From NCBI RefSeq assembly GCF_001922345.1, contig NZ_CP018812.1, positions 1,054,001-1,118,000 on the forward strand: a DNA stretch of 64,000 nt. The letters run 5' to 3'. Source of the DNA: Paraburkholderia sp. SOS3 (GTDB taxonomy: Bacteria; Pseudomonadota; Gammaproteobacteria; Burkholderiales; Burkholderiaceae). This document shows, piece after piece, positions 9,660 through 19,521 of this stretch. Positions within the stretch are counted from its first letter, which is position 1; each line of letters begins with the position of its first letter. A program made the position numbers and the translations under genes. Under the pieces are notes generated by a model, which saw only the letters and a list, made by a program, of their open reading frames with translations, ran no database searches and had not been told where the DNA came from.

Positions 9660-10592
9660 TTGGTGCAGCGCATACTCGAGCCGGGGCAGATCGAATCGCT
9701 CGATCCGTCCGCCATCCCGCGCATCCGTCTGCCCGAACGGGCATCGTTCTTTTCCACCCGCGCGGCGCGCCTGCGCACGCTGGCGAACGGTAATCCGATC
9801 GGCGGCTATTTGCGGCTGATGGCGTCGCTTGCCGATGCGCAACAACAGGTGCTCGCAAAGTTCGAGGCGGCGATGCCGGACGCCGACGCAATTGCGCGGG
9901 CACAGCAATCCTCGATGCCTCTCTTGCCGGCGGTTACGCCGCAACGCGACCCCGCATGGCGCGACGTGTTGCAGCGCGTGCTCGATCGCATCGAGGCCGC
10001 GGGCGCGGTGTCGCCCGTGCTCGGCAAAGTGCTCGACGGGCTGCGTCTGGCGAGCGCCGCGCAGCTCGATGCGCAAGCGGATGCGATTGCGTCGCAGCGC
10101 TTCAACGAAGTCGATCGGGCTACCGCGCCGTTCATCGTGGCTGCGCTGCAGGTCGTATGGTGTGATCTCGCGAGCCGGCTCGACATGCGCGACATTCCTT
10201 ATCTCGACACGCCGGGCGCGTGCCCGGTCTGCGGTGCGCAACCGGTTGCAAGCGTCGTTCGCATCGGCGGTCCGTACCAGGGTTATCGCTATCTGCAATG
10301 CGGATTGTGCGGCACCGAAACGCATATGGTTCGCGTGAAATGCTCGCATTGCGATTCGACGAAAGGCATTGCGTACCACGGCGTCGAAGGCGGCAACGAG
10401 GCGTGGAAAGCCGAATCGTGCGACGAATGCCATACGTACCGGAAGATTGGATACCTCGAAAAGGATGTCGATATCGAGCCGCTTGCGGATGATCTCGCGA
10501 GCCTCACGCTCGATCTGTTGATGAACGAAGCGGGTTATCGGCGCAGTGCGCCGAACCCGCTGCTGTGGCCTGAAGCAACCTCGGACCGTTAA
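9660..10592 (+). CDS. fdhE: Formate dehydrogenase accessory protein FdhE
   Basis: A 310-residue cytoplasmic protein needed for activity of membrane formate dehydrogenases. The C-terminal half holds four CxxC-type pairs of a rubredoxin-like fold: CPVCG, CGLCG, CSHC and CDECH. The start is not ATG: TTG at 9660 or GTG at 9663 fit, with GGAG at 9648-9651; an upstream ATG is out of frame. It lies 157 bp after fdnI and 13 bp before selA, which fits one transcription unit for the enzyme and the selenocysteine machinery. Confidence 0.95.
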   Translation: MVQRILEPGQIESLDPSAIPRIRLPERASFFSTRAARLRTLANGNPIGGYLRLMASLADAQQQVLAKFEAAMPDADAIARAQQSSMPLLPAVTPQRDPAWRDVLQRVLDRIEAAGAVSPVLGKVLDGLRLASAAQLDAQADAIASQRFNEVDRATAPFIVAALQVVWCDLASRLDMRDIPYLDTPGACPVCGAQPVASVVRIGGPYQGYRYLQCGLCGTETHMVRVKCSHCDSTKGIAYHGVEGGNEAWKAESCDECHTYRKIGYLEKDVDIEPLADDLASLTLDLLMNEAGYRRSAPNPLLWPEATSDR

Positions 10593-10605
10593 GCGGGAGG
10601 CACGC

Positions 10606-12084
10606 GTGAGCGATGCGGCGACGAGTGAGCGGCGGCGCGCGCAACTGGCGCGCTTGCCTGCAGTCGAGCGGGTGATGTCGGCGCACGCGGTGCAGTCGTT
10701 GAGCGACGCATATGGGCGCACGCAGGTCCTCGATGCAGTGCGTGCGGCGCTCGATACGTTGCGGGCCGAGTTGCTTGCGCAAGCGTCGGCGAACACCGAT
10801 GCAACGGCTGCGACGGATGCGAACCAATTCGACGGCACCGGTGTTTCGTGCGAGGAACGAATCGTCGCGCACGCGAGCCGCATGCTCGAAGCACGCGCGC
10901 GCAGCCGTCTGCGCGCCGTATTCAATTTCACTGGCACGGTTCTGCATACGAATCTCGGACGCGCCTTGTTGCCCGATGAAGCAGTGCGCGTGGTCGTCGG
11001 CGCGCTGACGCGGCCCGCCAATCTCGAATTCGATCTCGCTACCGGTGCGCGCGGCGACCGCGACGATCTGATCGACGATCTGATCTGCGAACTGACAGGC
11101 GCCGAAGCGGCAACCGTCGTCAACAACAACGCGGCCGCTGTTTTGCTGACCCTGTCGGCGCTTGCACCGAAGCAGGAAGTGGTTGTCTCGCGCGGCGAAC
11201 TCGTCGAAATAGGCGGCTCGTTTCGAATTCCCGACATCATGTCGCGTGCCGGCGCGCGGCTGCGCGAAGTCGGGACGACCAACCGTACGCATGCAAAAGA
11301 TTACGAAGAGGCGATTAACGCGCGCACCGCGTTGCTGATGAAAGTGCATTGCAGCAACTATGCAATCAGCGGTTTTACGAAGAGCGTCGATATCGGCGAA
11401 CTTGCGCACATTGCCCATCGTCACGCGCTGCCCGTTGTGTACGATCTCGGAAGCGGAACGCTGATCGATCTCGCGCAATGGGGCCTGCCTGTCGAGCCGA
11501 CCGTACGCGGCACGATCGACGCGGGCGCCGATCTCGTCACGTTCAGCGGCGACAAGCTGCTCGGCGGTCCGCAGGCGGGTTTGATCGTCGGGCGCGAAGC
11601 ATTGATTCGCAAGATCAAAAAGCATCCGCTAAAGCGCGCGCTGCGCGTGGGCAAGCTTACGCTGGCGGCGCTCGAACCGGTGCTGCAGTTGTATCGTGCG
11701 CCCGAATTGCTCGCACAAAGGCTGACGACGTTGCGTCTTCTGACGCGTTCCGCGTCCGATATACACGCGGCGGCGCTGCGGGTGCAGCCCGCTTTGCAGC
11801 TCGCGCTCGGCGAACGTTACGCAGCCGCGGTCGAGCCGATGTTCAGCCAGATCGGCAGCGGCGCATTGCCGGTCGATCAGTTGCCGAGCTATGGAATTGC
11901 CATGCGCGTTGCCGGCGCCAAGCGCGGCGGGCGCGCGCTGATGCAGCTGGAAAAGGCGTTGCGCGAATTGCCGCGCCCGGTGCTCGGCCGCATCGCCGAC
12001 GATACCTTGCGTCTCGATCTGCGTTGCCTCGAGGCTGCGGACGAGGCAACGTTTATCGCGCAATGCGCGGAGCTGCGCCTATGA
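10606..12084 (+). CDS. selA: L-seryl-tRNA(Sec) selenium transferase
   Basis: PLP-dependent enzyme that converts seryl-tRNA(Sec) to selenocysteyl-tRNA(Sec) using selenophosphate; the family works as a homodecamer. The protein has 492 residues. The PLP lysine is Lys317 in [11 protein letters not shown]; the N-terminal [17 protein letters not shown] stretch is typical. The GTG start at 10606 has GGGAGG five bases upstream. It overlaps selB by 4 bp (ATGA). selD, also required for selenoprotein synthesis, is not in the window. Confidence 0.97.
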   Translation: MSDAATSERRRAQLARLPAVERVMSAHAVQSLSDAYGRTQVLDAVRAALDTLRAELLAQASANTDATAATDANQFDGTGVSCEERIVAHASRMLEARARSRLRAVFNFTGTVLHTNLGRALLPDEAVRVVVGALTRPANLEFDLATGARGDRDDLIDDLICELTGAEAATVVNNNAAAVLLTLSALAPKQEVVVSRGELVEIGGSFRIPDIMSRAGARLREVGTTNRTHAKDYEEAINARTALLMKVHCSNYAISGFTKSVDIGELAHIAHRHALPVVYDLGSGTLIDLAQWGLPVEPTVRGTIDAGADLVTFSGDKLLGGPQAGLIVGREALIRKIKKHPLKRALRVGKLTLAALEPVLQLYRAPELLAQRLTTLRLLTRSASDIHAAALRVQPALQLALGERYAAAVEPMFSQIGSGALPVDQLPSYGIAMRVAGAKRGGRALMQLEKALRELPRPVLGRIADDTLRLDLRCLEAADEATFIAQCAELRL

Positions 12085-14006
12085 TCGTCGGCACCGCGGG
12101 TCATATCGACCACGGCAAAACGACGCTCGTGCGTGCGCTGACTGGCGTCGACACCGACCGCCTGAAAGAAGAGAAAGCGCGCGGCATTTCGATCGAACTC
12201 GGCTACGCGTATACACCGCTCGCCAACGGCGAGGTGCTTGGCGTGATCGACGTGCCGGGTCACGAAAAGCTTGTGCATACGATGGCGGCGGGTGCATGCG
12301 GCATCGACGTTGCGTTGCTCGTGATTGCGGCCGACGACGGCGTGATGCCGCAAACGCGCGAGCATCTGGCGATTCTGGAATTGCTAGGCGTGACACGAGG
12401 CGCCGTCGTGTTGACGAAGGTCGATCGCGTCGATGCGGCACGGCTTGCACAAGTGCGCGATGAGATCGGCGTGTGGCTTACATCGACCGGATTTGCTGCG
12501 GCGCCGGTTTTCGAAACGAATGCGACTGTTGACGGCGATGCCGGTGTTGGCGAACTCAAGGGCTGGCTTCGCGATGTTGCGGCGCCTGTTCTGCGCGAGC
12601 GTCGCGATGATGCGCTATTCCGTCTGGCAATCGATCGCGTGTTTACGCTTGCCGGCCACGGAACGATCGTGACGGGAACGGTTTTCGCGGGGCGTGTGAC
12701 GGCGGGAGAAACGTTGATGCTTGCTCCGGCGCTCAGGCCGGTTCGCGTGCGCAGCATCCATGCGCAGAATCGCGCGGCGGACAGCGCTTACGCGGGACAA
12801 CGTTGCGCGCTCAACCTTGCCGGTATCGACAAGGATGCGATTGGGCGCGGCGACTGGATTGTCGATGCGGGCCTGGCAACGCCATCGGAGCGGCTCGATG
12901 TCGAGTTGACGCTGCTCGAAGAGGCGGGCGTTACCTTGCAACACTGGACGCCGTTGCACGTTCATCTCGGCACGACACATCGTGTCGCGCATGTCGCTTT
13001 GCTCGATGGCGATACGCTGACGGCCGGCGAAAAGGCGCGTGCGCAACTCGTGTTCGATACGCCGCTTTGCGCGCTGCCCGGCGATCGTTTTATTGTGCGC
13101 AACGCGCAGGCGACGCGCACGGTCGGCGGCGGGCGTGTGCTCGATCCGTTCGGTCCCGCACGCAAGCGTAGAACCGCCGAACGACGCGCCTCGCTCGATG
13201 CCTTGCAGATTTGGCTGGACGAGCGGCGCATCGAGGCGCTGCTCGATCACGCGCCACGGGGAATGCAGCGCTCGACGCTCGTGTGTTTGACGGGGGTGCC
13301 GCACAACGCGCTGCAGTTGCCGCGTGACGTGATCGACATTGCGCTACACGGTAAAGCGGCTGATGACGGGTTCCTCGTGCTGAGGCGTCACTGGGACGCA
13401 ATGAGCGAGCGGGTCACCAGCGCATTGCAGACCTTTCACGCGCGGTTTCCGGATGAGCAAGGGCCGGATTCGGCGCGTCTGCGGCGCATCGCAGCGCCGT
13501 TGCTAGCCGATGCGCTGTGGCGGGCGTTAATCGATGCGCTTGTTTCCGAAGGCCTTGTTTCGAGGAGCGGGCCATGGCTGCATCTGCCCGAGCATTCGGT
13601 GTCGCTCGACAAACAGGAGGAAGCGCTTAGGCTAGTGCTGTTGCCTTTAATCATGGAAGGGCGCTTCGATCCGCCCTGGGTGCGGGAGCTGGCTGCAACC
13701 GTGCATCGAGATGAAGACGACGTACGTGCGCTGTTGCGCAAGCTTGCGCGGCAGGGCGACGTGTATCAGGTGGTACGCGATCTTTTTTACCATCGCGATG
13801 CGATGCGCGAACTTGCGCGCGTCGTTGCGCAACTGGCGGCGGAGCATGGCGGGGCGCTTTCAGCAGCGGCGTTTCGCGATGGAACGGGGCTTGGACGTAA
13901 ACGGGCGATTCAGGTGTTGGAGTTTTTCGACCGTGTCGGGTATACGCGATTTCAGCGCGATGTTCATTTATTGCGTGTGGACAGCAGATTAAGCGAGACG
14001 TTGTAG
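12081..14006 (+). CDS. selB: Selenocysteine-specific elongation factor
   Basis: GTPase that brings Sec-tRNA(Sec) to the ribosome at SECIS-marked UGA codons; 641 residues. G1 is GHIDHGKT (residues 7-14), G3 is DVPGHEKL and G4 is TKVD. Domains II and III follow, then the winged-helix domains at the C-terminus that bind the SECIS RNA. The ATG sits in an ATGA overlap with selA; the frame is open far upstream but only as a shadow of selA. The tRNA-Sec gene starts 17 bp after the stop. Confidence 0.97.
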   Translation: MIVGTAGHIDHGKTTLVRALTGVDTDRLKEEKARGISIELGYAYTPLANGEVLGVIDVPGHEKLVHTMAAGACGIDVALLVIAADDGVMPQTREHLAILELLGVTRGAVVLTKVDRVDAARLAQVRDEIGVWLTSTGFAAAPVFETNATVDGDAGVGELKGWLRDVAAPVLRERRDDALFRLAIDRVFTLAGHGTIVTGTVFAGRVTAGETLMLAPALRPVRVRSIHAQNRAADSAYAGQRCALNLAGIDKDAIGRGDWIVDAGLATPSERLDVELTLLEEAGVTLQHWTPLHVHLGTTHRVAHVALLDGDTLTAGEKARAQLVFDTPLCALPGDRFIVRNAQATRTVGGGRVLDPFGPARKRRTAERRASLDALQIWLDERRIEALLDHAPRGMQRSTLVCLTGVPHNALQLPRDVIDIALHGKAADDGFLVLRRHWDAMSERVTSALQTFHARFPDEQGPDSARLRRIAAPLLADALWRALIDALVSEGLVSRSGPWLHLPEHSVSLDKQEEALRLVLLPLIMEGRFDPPWVRELAATVHRDEDDVRALLRKLARQGDVYQVVRDLFYHRDAMRELARVVAQLAAEHGGALSAAAFRDGTGLGRKRAIQVLEFFDRVGYTRFQRDVHLLRVDSRLSETL

Positions 14007-14023
14007 GGCGACGGGTTGTCAAC

Positions 14024-14116
14024 GGAAGGCATACGCATCGGGTGGTGCGGCCGGGCTTCAAACCCGGTAGGGGGTGTCAGACACTCTCTGGCAGGTTCGA
14101 CTCCTGCTGCCTTCCG
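14024..14116 (+). tRNA. selC: tRNA-Sec (anticodon TCA)
   Basis: A tRNA of about 93 nt with the marks of selenocysteine tRNA. It has an 8-bp acceptor stem (GGAAGGCA at 14024-14031 with TGCCTTCC at 14108-14115) and discriminator G116. The anticodon loop CTTCAAA places TCA at 14058-14060. The variable arm is long (about 14070-14090), and the T arm is GCAGG-TTCGACT-CCTGC. The bases after the discriminator are CCG, so the final A of CCA is not encoded. It lies right after selB, so the gene set for selenocysteine incorporation is contiguous. Confidence 0.95.
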
Positions 14117-14195
14117 CCGTTTGACGAACTGACGATGCCTCCGGCAACAACCACCACCACTGCGCTTCACCCAGATGAATTCACTTTCATACGCA

Positions 14196-15254
14196 CTACG
14201 CGATTCGCTGCATATAAGGCGGCAATTCAGGTTCCGGCAACACCGCCATCACTTTCAGACGTTGCAGCGTGCGCTTTTGCCCGGCGCGCAGATGCTCCGC
14301 GAGTAACTGCACGGCAGCAGGCACGTCGCCGCGCGACAGCTGCTCGAGCACCGCACGGTGCTCGAGCAGCATGCCGCGATCCGGATGCAACCCGAAGGCT
14401 TCATAAAACGCGTGATTGACCGTCAACGGCAAATGCGCGCGGCCGATCGTTTCGAGCAGTTTGCGGTTCGGCGCGTAGTGCAGGAAATCGGCATGCAACG
14501 TCATCTCGAGCCGATACAGCGCGGCGGCATGGACGGAATCGGGATCGGCAATCGCCTGATCGAGCTCCGCGAGCGCCGCCCGTATGTGCTCGGCCGGCAC
14601 CGCGCGCGCCGCGGCACTTAACGCGGCGGGTTCGAGCAGCACGCGCAGTTCATAGTCTTCGGCGACTGCACGCGCCGTCAATGGCCCGCACAGCCAGTGC
14701 GAATACGCGGACTTCTCGACCAGCCCGAGATCGCGCAAACGGCTCAACGCTTCGCGCACCGTGCCGCGGCTTACGCCGAAGCTCTGCGCCGCATGGCTTT
14801 CGTCGATGCGGAAATGACCGAACACGATGCCGAGCGAAATGGCCGCTTCGAGCTGCTCGTAAATGCGCTCGCTGTGCGAGCGCGTATCGAGCGGCTGCGG
14901 CGGCTCGGCAAACCCGAGTGCAGCCTCGGATAAAGGCATACGCACCGGCGCCGCTGCGCTACCGTCGGGCCGCGCCGCAAGATAGCCGCGCCCGTCGAAG
15001 GTATGAAGCAGGCCGCCCGCGTGCAGCATCTCGAAAGCCTTGCGCACTGGTTCGCGGCTGGTGCCGAAGATACGTGCCACCGGTCCCTCGAGCAGCACGA
15101 GACCCGGCGTGATGCGCCCGTGGGCAATCGCGCTTTTCAGCTGATCGTGAATCAGCCGGTAGCGCAACCGCGCATCGCTGCCGGCGAGACTCTGCTGCGC
15201 GCGGCCGGCCGCCGCGGCTTTGGCTACAGGTGTGGCGCTTGCGCGTCTTGTCAT
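14196..15254 (-). CDS. GntR-family regulator with two winged-helix domains and an FCD domain
   Basis: A 352-residue transcription regulator. Residues 30-95 and 127-190 each look like a complete GntR winged helix: REPVRKAFEMLHAGGLL in the first, RGTVREALSRLRDLGLV in the second. Residues about 195-325 form an FCD-type all-helical effector domain with the usual scattered His/Asp metal or ligand residues. Most FadR-subfamily regulators have one winged helix, so this is a domain duplication. It is the last gene of the minus-strand cluster running down from 21.8 kb, 18 bp after the binding-protein gene, and probably controls that cluster. The ligand is unknown. Confidence 0.85.
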   Translation of the reverse strand: MTRRASATPVAKAAAAGRAQQSLAGSDARLRYRLIHDQLKSAIAHGRITPGLVLLEGPVARIFGTSREPVRKAFEMLHAGGLLHTFDGRGYLAARPDGSAAAPVRMPLSEAALGFAEPPQPLDTRSHSERIYEQLEAAISLGIVFGHFRIDESHAAQSFGVSRGTVREALSRLRDLGLVEKSAYSHWLCGPLTARAVAEDYELRVLLEPAALSAAARAVPAEHIRAALAELDQAIADPDSVHAAALYRLEMTLHADFLHYAPNRKLLETIGRAHLPLTVNHAFYEAFGLHPDRGMLLEHRAVLEQLSRGDVPAAVQLLAEHLRAGQKRTLQRLKVMAVLPEPELPPYMQRIA

Positions 15255-15272
15255 CGTCTTGGCACGGTGCGC

Positions 15273-16562
15273 TCAGGACCGCATGAATTCGGTCCAGCGG
15301 CGCACCAGGTAGTTATGCTCGTCCATCACCGAATTCCACACCGCAATCCGGCTCATGCGCGACGTGTAGCTGCCGCCGTCGCGTTGCTGCCCAACGTGCA
15401 CCAGATGCTTGCGTGTGGGTCCCGGCAATTCCGCCGAAGCGGGCGCACCATCGTACCAGTACGCCCATTCTCCGTCGCTGAGGAAACCACGGGTGCGCTC
15501 CGGGTTCGCGATGTAATATCCCTGCCGCGCCATCGTCGCGCCGGCCCAGCCGTCCGTCCACCAGTTCAGATATGCGTATGCCGCATCCAGTACGCGGCCA
15601 TGCGCGAGCCGCGAGATCGACATGCCGCCGAACCATGCGCGATAGCCTTCCTTCGGGCAGGCCAGCCGGAAACGCAAGCCCGCGCGCTCCAGTTCGACGG
15701 TCGCCGGCGACCAGATGCTCTGAATGACCACGCGCTGCGCGATGGCCAGTTGCGCAGCATCGGCGAAACTCGACCAGAAGCCGGCGAAATGGCCGCGTCG
15801 TTTGAATTCGATCAACGTGCTGATCAGCGCGTCGATTTCCTCGATGCTCAGGTTGCCGATGTTGGCGAAGCTCATCAAACCACTGGCCTGCACGGCGAGC
15901 GCCGCATCGATCGCGCCGATCGCCGGGTCCGCCTGCAATGCGACACGGCCGGCCAGTTGCGGTGCGAGCAGCCATGCCCAGCTTTCTTCGCCGGCCAGCA
16001 GCGTGTCGGGCAATTCGTCGGGCAGATAGACGAAGCTATCGGCGTTATGCGTGAGCGGCAGCATGCTGATCGATCCGCTCGGCGCGCTACCCAGCGAACC
16101 ATCTGGCTGCACATACAGGCGCTCTGCCGGCACGCTGCCTGCGCTCACGCCGGCGCCGCCGTCGATATGGCCGGTGCGCGGCAGTGCGTTGATCTCGTCC
16201 CAGCGCGCGATCCGCCGCAGCTCGATCGGCTGCAGCGCGCGCGCCGGCCACAGGCAATCGATGCTGTGAATCCACTGGTCGTAGAGGTCGTAGCGCTCGG
16301 GCCGCATCACGCCGTCGCGCTGCACGTCGGAGCCGTCCGCGACGATAAAGCGCAAGCGGATGCCCAGATCGTGCTCGGCCTGCTTGCGGATGTGCTCCTG
16401 CAAGGTGACCGAGGTGCCGAGAACGCGCAATTCGATCTTCGAGCGATGCACGGCGGGCGCCTGCGGCCCGCTTGCAGGGCGCCCGTCGGCGCGCTGGCTG
16501 GAACGCGTGGAATTCAATGGACGGATTCGGCTGATTGTAGATGTCGGCAAAAGCGCTGCCAT
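15273..16562 (-). CDS. Periplasmic-binding-protein-like (PotD/type 2 fold) protein without signal peptide
   Basis: Up to 429 residues of an extracellular solute-binding protein fold related to polyamine/iron-type ABC binding proteins (LRVLGTSVTLQEHIRKQAE near the start; NWWTDGWAGATMARQGYY towards the end). No signal peptide or lipobox can be seen, and no permease or ATPase gene is nearby. The protein may therefore act in the cytoplasm as a sensor or carrier rather than in transport. The ATG at 16562 gives a 49-bp overlap with the CobW gene; a GTG at codon 38 (just before HRSKIELRVLG) may be the true start. Function unknown. Confidence 0.65.
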   Translation of the reverse strand: MAALLPTSTISRIRPLNSTRSSQRADGRPASGPQAPAVHRSKIELRVLGTSVTLQEHIRKQAEHDLGIRLRFIVADGSDVQRDGVMRPERYDLYDQWIHSIDCLWPARALQPIELRRIARWDEINALPRTGHIDGGAGVSAGSVPAERLYVQPDGSLGSAPSGSISMLPLTHNADSFVYLPDELPDTLLAGEESWAWLLAPQLAGRVALQADPAIGAIDAALAVQASGLMSFANIGNLSIEEIDALISTLIEFKRRGHFAGFWSSFADAAQLAIAQRVVIQSIWSPATVELERAGLRFRLACPKEGYRAWFGGMSISRLAHGRVLDAAYAYLNWWTDGWAGATMARQGYYIANPERTRGFLSDGEWAYWYDGAPASAELPGPTRKHLVHVGQQRDGGSYTSRMSRIAVWNSVMDEHNYLVRRWTEFMRS

Positions 16563-17608
16563 GAAGCGGCCACCGCGGCACGCGACACGCCGCTGGTGAT
16601 AAACACGAGACGGGCCGTGCGATTCGCATCGGGCCAGTCGTCCAGATGCAGCACTGGATGAACCAGATGATGCACCGCATGCACGACTACCGGCTGCGGC
16701 GTACCGGCCACCGCCAGCAGGCCCTTTACGCGCAGGATGTTATCACCGTGGCGGTTCAGCAGGAGCGTGAACCAGAGCGTGAACACCGGCCACTCGACGG
16801 GCTCGTCGAACGCGATGCAGAACGATTCGATGCGGTCGAGATGATGGGCGTCGGCGGGCAGCGGTACGGCAAGCGGGCCGGCGTGTGCGGTGCGCAGCGG
16901 CACGAGCGAGTGCGTGCGCGCCTGTCCGGCCTCGAATCTGCGCGCCGCGTTGCCCGCGCGCGTGGCGATCGCGCCGAGATCCGGCACTGCCTGCGACGCG
17001 GCGAACAGGCACGCCGCATCGTCGCTGGCGCTGCGCCGCATGATCTGCGCGGCGGGGTTGATCCGTTGAAGTTGCGCGCGCAACGGCTCCAGTGTCGCCT
17101 CGTCGGCGAGGTCCGCCTTGCTGATCACGATACGATCGGCCGCACTGACCTGCGCCAGCCATTCGGGGTGCCGCATGCGCTGATAGTCGGCCTGCACGGC
17201 GTCGACCACCGTCACCGTCGCGTTTAGCACGTAGTGAGGCGCAACCAGCGGGTCGGCCAGCAGCGTCGCGACGATCGGCGCCGGTGTGGCGAGGCCGGTG
17301 GTTTCCAGCACCACGCGGGAAAACGGCGGCAGTTCGCCGCGCGCGCGCCGCGAGAATAGCGACGCAAGCGCCTCTTTCAGATCCGAACGGATCGCGCAGC
17401 ACACACAGCCGTTCTCGAGCAGCACGGTCTGCGCATCGATGGCGCCGAGCAGTAAATGATCGAGCCCGACCTCGCCGAACTCGTTGACGAGCACCGCCGT
17501 GTCGCGTGCGGCCGCGCCATGCAGCACATCGGCCAGCAAGGTCGATTTGCCGCTGCCCAGAAAGCCGGTGACGATCGTCACCGGAATCACGTCGTACGCG
17601 AGGCTCAT
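16514..17608 (-). CDS. CobW/COG0523-family GTP-binding protein (metallochaperone-like)
   Basis: A 364-residue G3E GTPase of the COG0523 group, whose members move metals (Zn, Co) to client enzymes. Walker A is GFLGSGKSTLL; the family metal motif CxCC is GCVCC; the G4-like motif is SKADLADE. A CobW C-terminal domain occupies about residues 240-340. The ATG is in an ATGA overlap with the upstream small Cys protein, so the two are translationally coupled. Its location in a cluster with hydrolases suggests a metal-dependent enzyme here as client, which is inference. Confidence 0.88.
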   Translation of the reverse strand: MSLAYDVIPVTIVTGFLGSGKSTLLADVLHGAAARDTAVLVNEFGEVGLDHLLLGAIDAQTVLLENGCVCCAIRSDLKEALASLFSRRARGELPPFSRVVLETTGLATPAPIVATLLADPLVAPHYVLNATVTVVDAVQADYQRMRHPEWLAQVSAADRIVISKADLADEATLEPLRAQLQRINPAAQIMRRSASDDAACLFAASQAVPDLGAIATRAGNAARRFEAGQARTHSLVPLRTAHAGPLAVPLPADAHHLDRIESFCIAFDEPVEWPVFTLWFTLLLNRHGDNILRVKGLLAVAGTPQPVVVHAVHHLVHPVLHLDDWPDANRTARLVFITSGVSRAAVAASWQRFCRHLQSAESVH

Positions 17609-17928
17609 CAGTGTTCCTGCACTGCGGCGCTGCTCGCGCCGTCTTCGTCGGCGAACAGCGTCAACGGATCGAGCGGCCGGCCTAGCATTTTTTCCGCCGT
17701 CTGCCATACCCGCATCAGGTCGCCGGCCAACTCGCTCGCGCCAGTCGGCGACGACAGCACGAACGACTGACCGTGGAAATCGTCGAGCCGCAAGCGGAAG
17801 GGCGCCAGCACGCGGTTCGCATGCGCGACTTGCACGAGGCGCTGCCGACGCGCATTGACGTCCGCGCCGGGTGCCACTGTATTGGACCAATGCCGCCCGC
17901 CGCCGAGCAAACCGCACATGCCGCACAT
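17608..17928 (-). CDS. Small conserved protein with N-terminal MCGMCG motif, coupled to CobW GTPase
   Basis: A 106-residue protein that begins MCGMCGLLGGGRHW, a Cys-rich tip that could bind metal. I chose the ATG at 17928 because GGAGG lies six bases upstream; an ATG five codons earlier has no such site. The rest is polar, without membrane segments (HANRVLAPFRLRLDDFHGQ, then WQTAEKMLGRPLDPLTLF). The stop overlaps the CobW start (ATGA), so the two products are likely made together. I recognise the N-terminal pattern as recurring beside COG0523 GTPases, but no function is known to me. Confidence 0.7.
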   Translation of the reverse strand: MCGMCGLLGGGRHWSNTVAPGADVNARRQRLVQVAHANRVLAPFRLRLDDFHGQSFVLSSPTGASELAGDLMRVWQTAEKMLGRPLDPLTLFADEDGASSAAVQEH

Positions 17929-17943
17929 ACTGCACCTCCGCAT

Positions 17944-18702
17944 TCAGGGCATCACGTCGCCCGAGTTCGGTCCGAGCGTTTGCCCGACGAACAGGTTGCC
18001 GCCCGGATCGGACGCGAGCAGCAGCGCCGTCGGCGCCACCTCTTCAGCCAGACCGAAACGGCGCAACGGGAGTTCCGCCGATTTCGCTGCTTTCCACGCG
18101 GCGCTGATGCCGTCGACGAGGGGCGTTTCGATCGGGCCGGGCGCAATCGCGTTGATCAGCACGTTATGCGGCGCGGTCTCGAGTGCCAGCGACTTGGTAA
18201 AGCCAATCACGCCCGCTTTCGCCGCCGAGTAGTGGCACAGCTCCGCACCACCCTTGATGCCGAGTTGCGAGGCGATATTGATCACCCGGCCCCAACGCTG
18301 CGCGATCATCGTCGGCAGCGCGCGGCGCGTGCACAGAAACACGCTGCGCAGATCCACTCGCATCATTTCGTCCCACATCCCGGTGGTCAGTTCCGTGCAG
18401 CGCGCCTGGGTCAGCATGCCCGCGTTGTTGACCAGCACGTCGATGCCGCCGAATGCTTCGATGCAGCGCGCGACGATCGAATTCGCACCCGCTTCTTCGC
18501 CGACGTCGGCGGCGACGGTCTCGACCACCGCGCCGCGCGCGCGGCACGCATCGGCCTGCTGCGCGAGGCGACCGGCATTCAGATCGGCGAGCACGAGGCG
18601 CGCGCCCGCCGCTGCATACGCCAGCGCAATCGCCGCGCCGATGCCGCTGGCGGCGCCTGTCACGACCGCACGGCGGCCATCGAGCGAAAACGGTGAAGTC
18701 AT
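17944..18702 (-). CDS. SDR-family NAD(P)-dependent oxidoreductase
   Basis: A 252-residue classical short-chain dehydrogenase. The cofactor motif TGAASGIGAA is near residue 16, NNAG occurs in NVLVNNAGML-like context, and the catalytic Tyr-Lys pair is in YSAAKAG. The glycine spacing and the acidic residue after beta-2 (LADLN) favour NAD. It is the second of two adjacent SDR genes in this operon; the stop lies immediately before the Cys-protein gene. Substrate unknown. Confidence 0.9.
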   Translation of the reverse strand: MTSPFSLDGRRAVVTGAASGIGAAIALAYAAAGARLVLADLNAGRLAQQADACRARGAVVETVAADVGEEAGANSIVARCIEAFGGIDVLVNNAGMLTQARCTELTTGMWDEMMRVDLRSVFLCTRRALPTMIAQRWGRVINIASQLGIKGGAELCHYSAAKAGVIGFTKSLALETAPHNVLINAIAPGPIETPLVDGISAAWKAAKSAELPLRRFGLAEEVAPTALLLASDPGGNLFVGQTLGPNSGDVMP

Positions 18703-18742
18703 TTTGTCGTTCCTGTCATCTATTCGCGTACGCGCCTGCCAG

Positions 18743-19498
18743 TCAGCTTGGCCACCGTACGGTCAATCCGCCATCGGCGATGATCGACTGGCCGGTGATA
18801 TAAGACGCGTCGTCGCTGGTCAAAAAGCGGATCAGCGCGGCGATTTCGTCGGGGCGTCCGACGCGTTTGAGCGGAATGCCGCGCGCCGCATCGCGCAGGC
18901 CTTGCGGGCCGAGCGAATTGACCGCATCGAGCGACTGCGGCGTTTCGATCAGCCCCGGAATCACCGCATTGCAGCGGATATTGCGCGGCGCGAGTTCCAT
19001 CGCCACAGCCCGGCACAAGCCGGGCACGCCCGCTTTCGCGGCCGAATAATGCACGTGGTTTTCCCAGCCGTACACGCCCCCCGCAATCGACGACACGGCG
19101 ACCATCGCGCCACCGTCGGCCATCAGGCGCGCGGCCGAGCGAAACGTGCGCATCACGCCGGACAGATCGACGTCGAGCATCTCGTGCCATTGTTCGTCGC
19201 GCATTTCGGTGAGCGGCGCGGCGCGCAGCAGGCCGGCATTGGCCACCGCATAGTCGATGCGGCCGAAGCGCTCGATTGCCGTCTGCGCAAAGGCATCGAC
19301 CTGCGCCGCCGACGCGACGTCGACCGGTTGCATCGCGCATTGGCCGCCCGCCTCACGCACGGCACGTTCGGTGCTGGCGGGATCGTGCGGGTCGCCCGGG
19401 AAAAATCCGCCCACTACTGCAACACCGCTCTTCGCATACGCAACGGCCAGTGCCTGGCCGATGCCGCTGGCCGCGCCGGTCACGATGGCTACTTTCAT
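18743..19498 (-). CDS. SDR-family NAD(P)-dependent oxidoreductase
   Basis: A 251-residue classical short-chain dehydrogenase with TGAASGIGQA at the N-terminus, ANAG in YAVANAGLL, and the catalytic YSAAKAG. The C-terminal SYITGQSIIADGGLTV stretch is typical. It lies 40 bp before the next SDR and 23 bp after the MFS gene on the same strand. The two SDRs are clearly different proteins and not a recent duplication. They may act on successive alcohol steps of the same pathway, which is inference. Confidence 0.9.
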   Translation of the reverse strand: MKVAIVTGAASGIGQALAVAYAKSGVAVVGGFFPGDPHDPASTERAVREAGGQCAMQPVDVASAAQVDAFAQTAIERFGRIDYAVANAGLLRAAPLTEMRDEQWHEMLDVDLSGVMRTFRSAARLMADGGAMVAVSSIAGGVYGWENHVHYSAAKAGVPGLCRAVAMELAPRNIRCNAVIPGLIETPQSLDAVNSLGPQGLRDAARGIPLKRVGRPDEIAALIRFLTSDDASYITGQSIIADGGLTVRWPS

Positions 19499-19521
19499 GG
19501 CTCAACCACTCCTCGAAATTG

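Noticed and set aside
9495..11282. 595-codon minus-strand open frame
   Set aside because: Antisense to fdhE and selA, which are certain genes; no ribosome site or motifs.
15003..16661. 552-codon plus-strand open frame
   Set aside because: Antisense to the binding-protein-like gene and the GntR gene; no recognisable domain.
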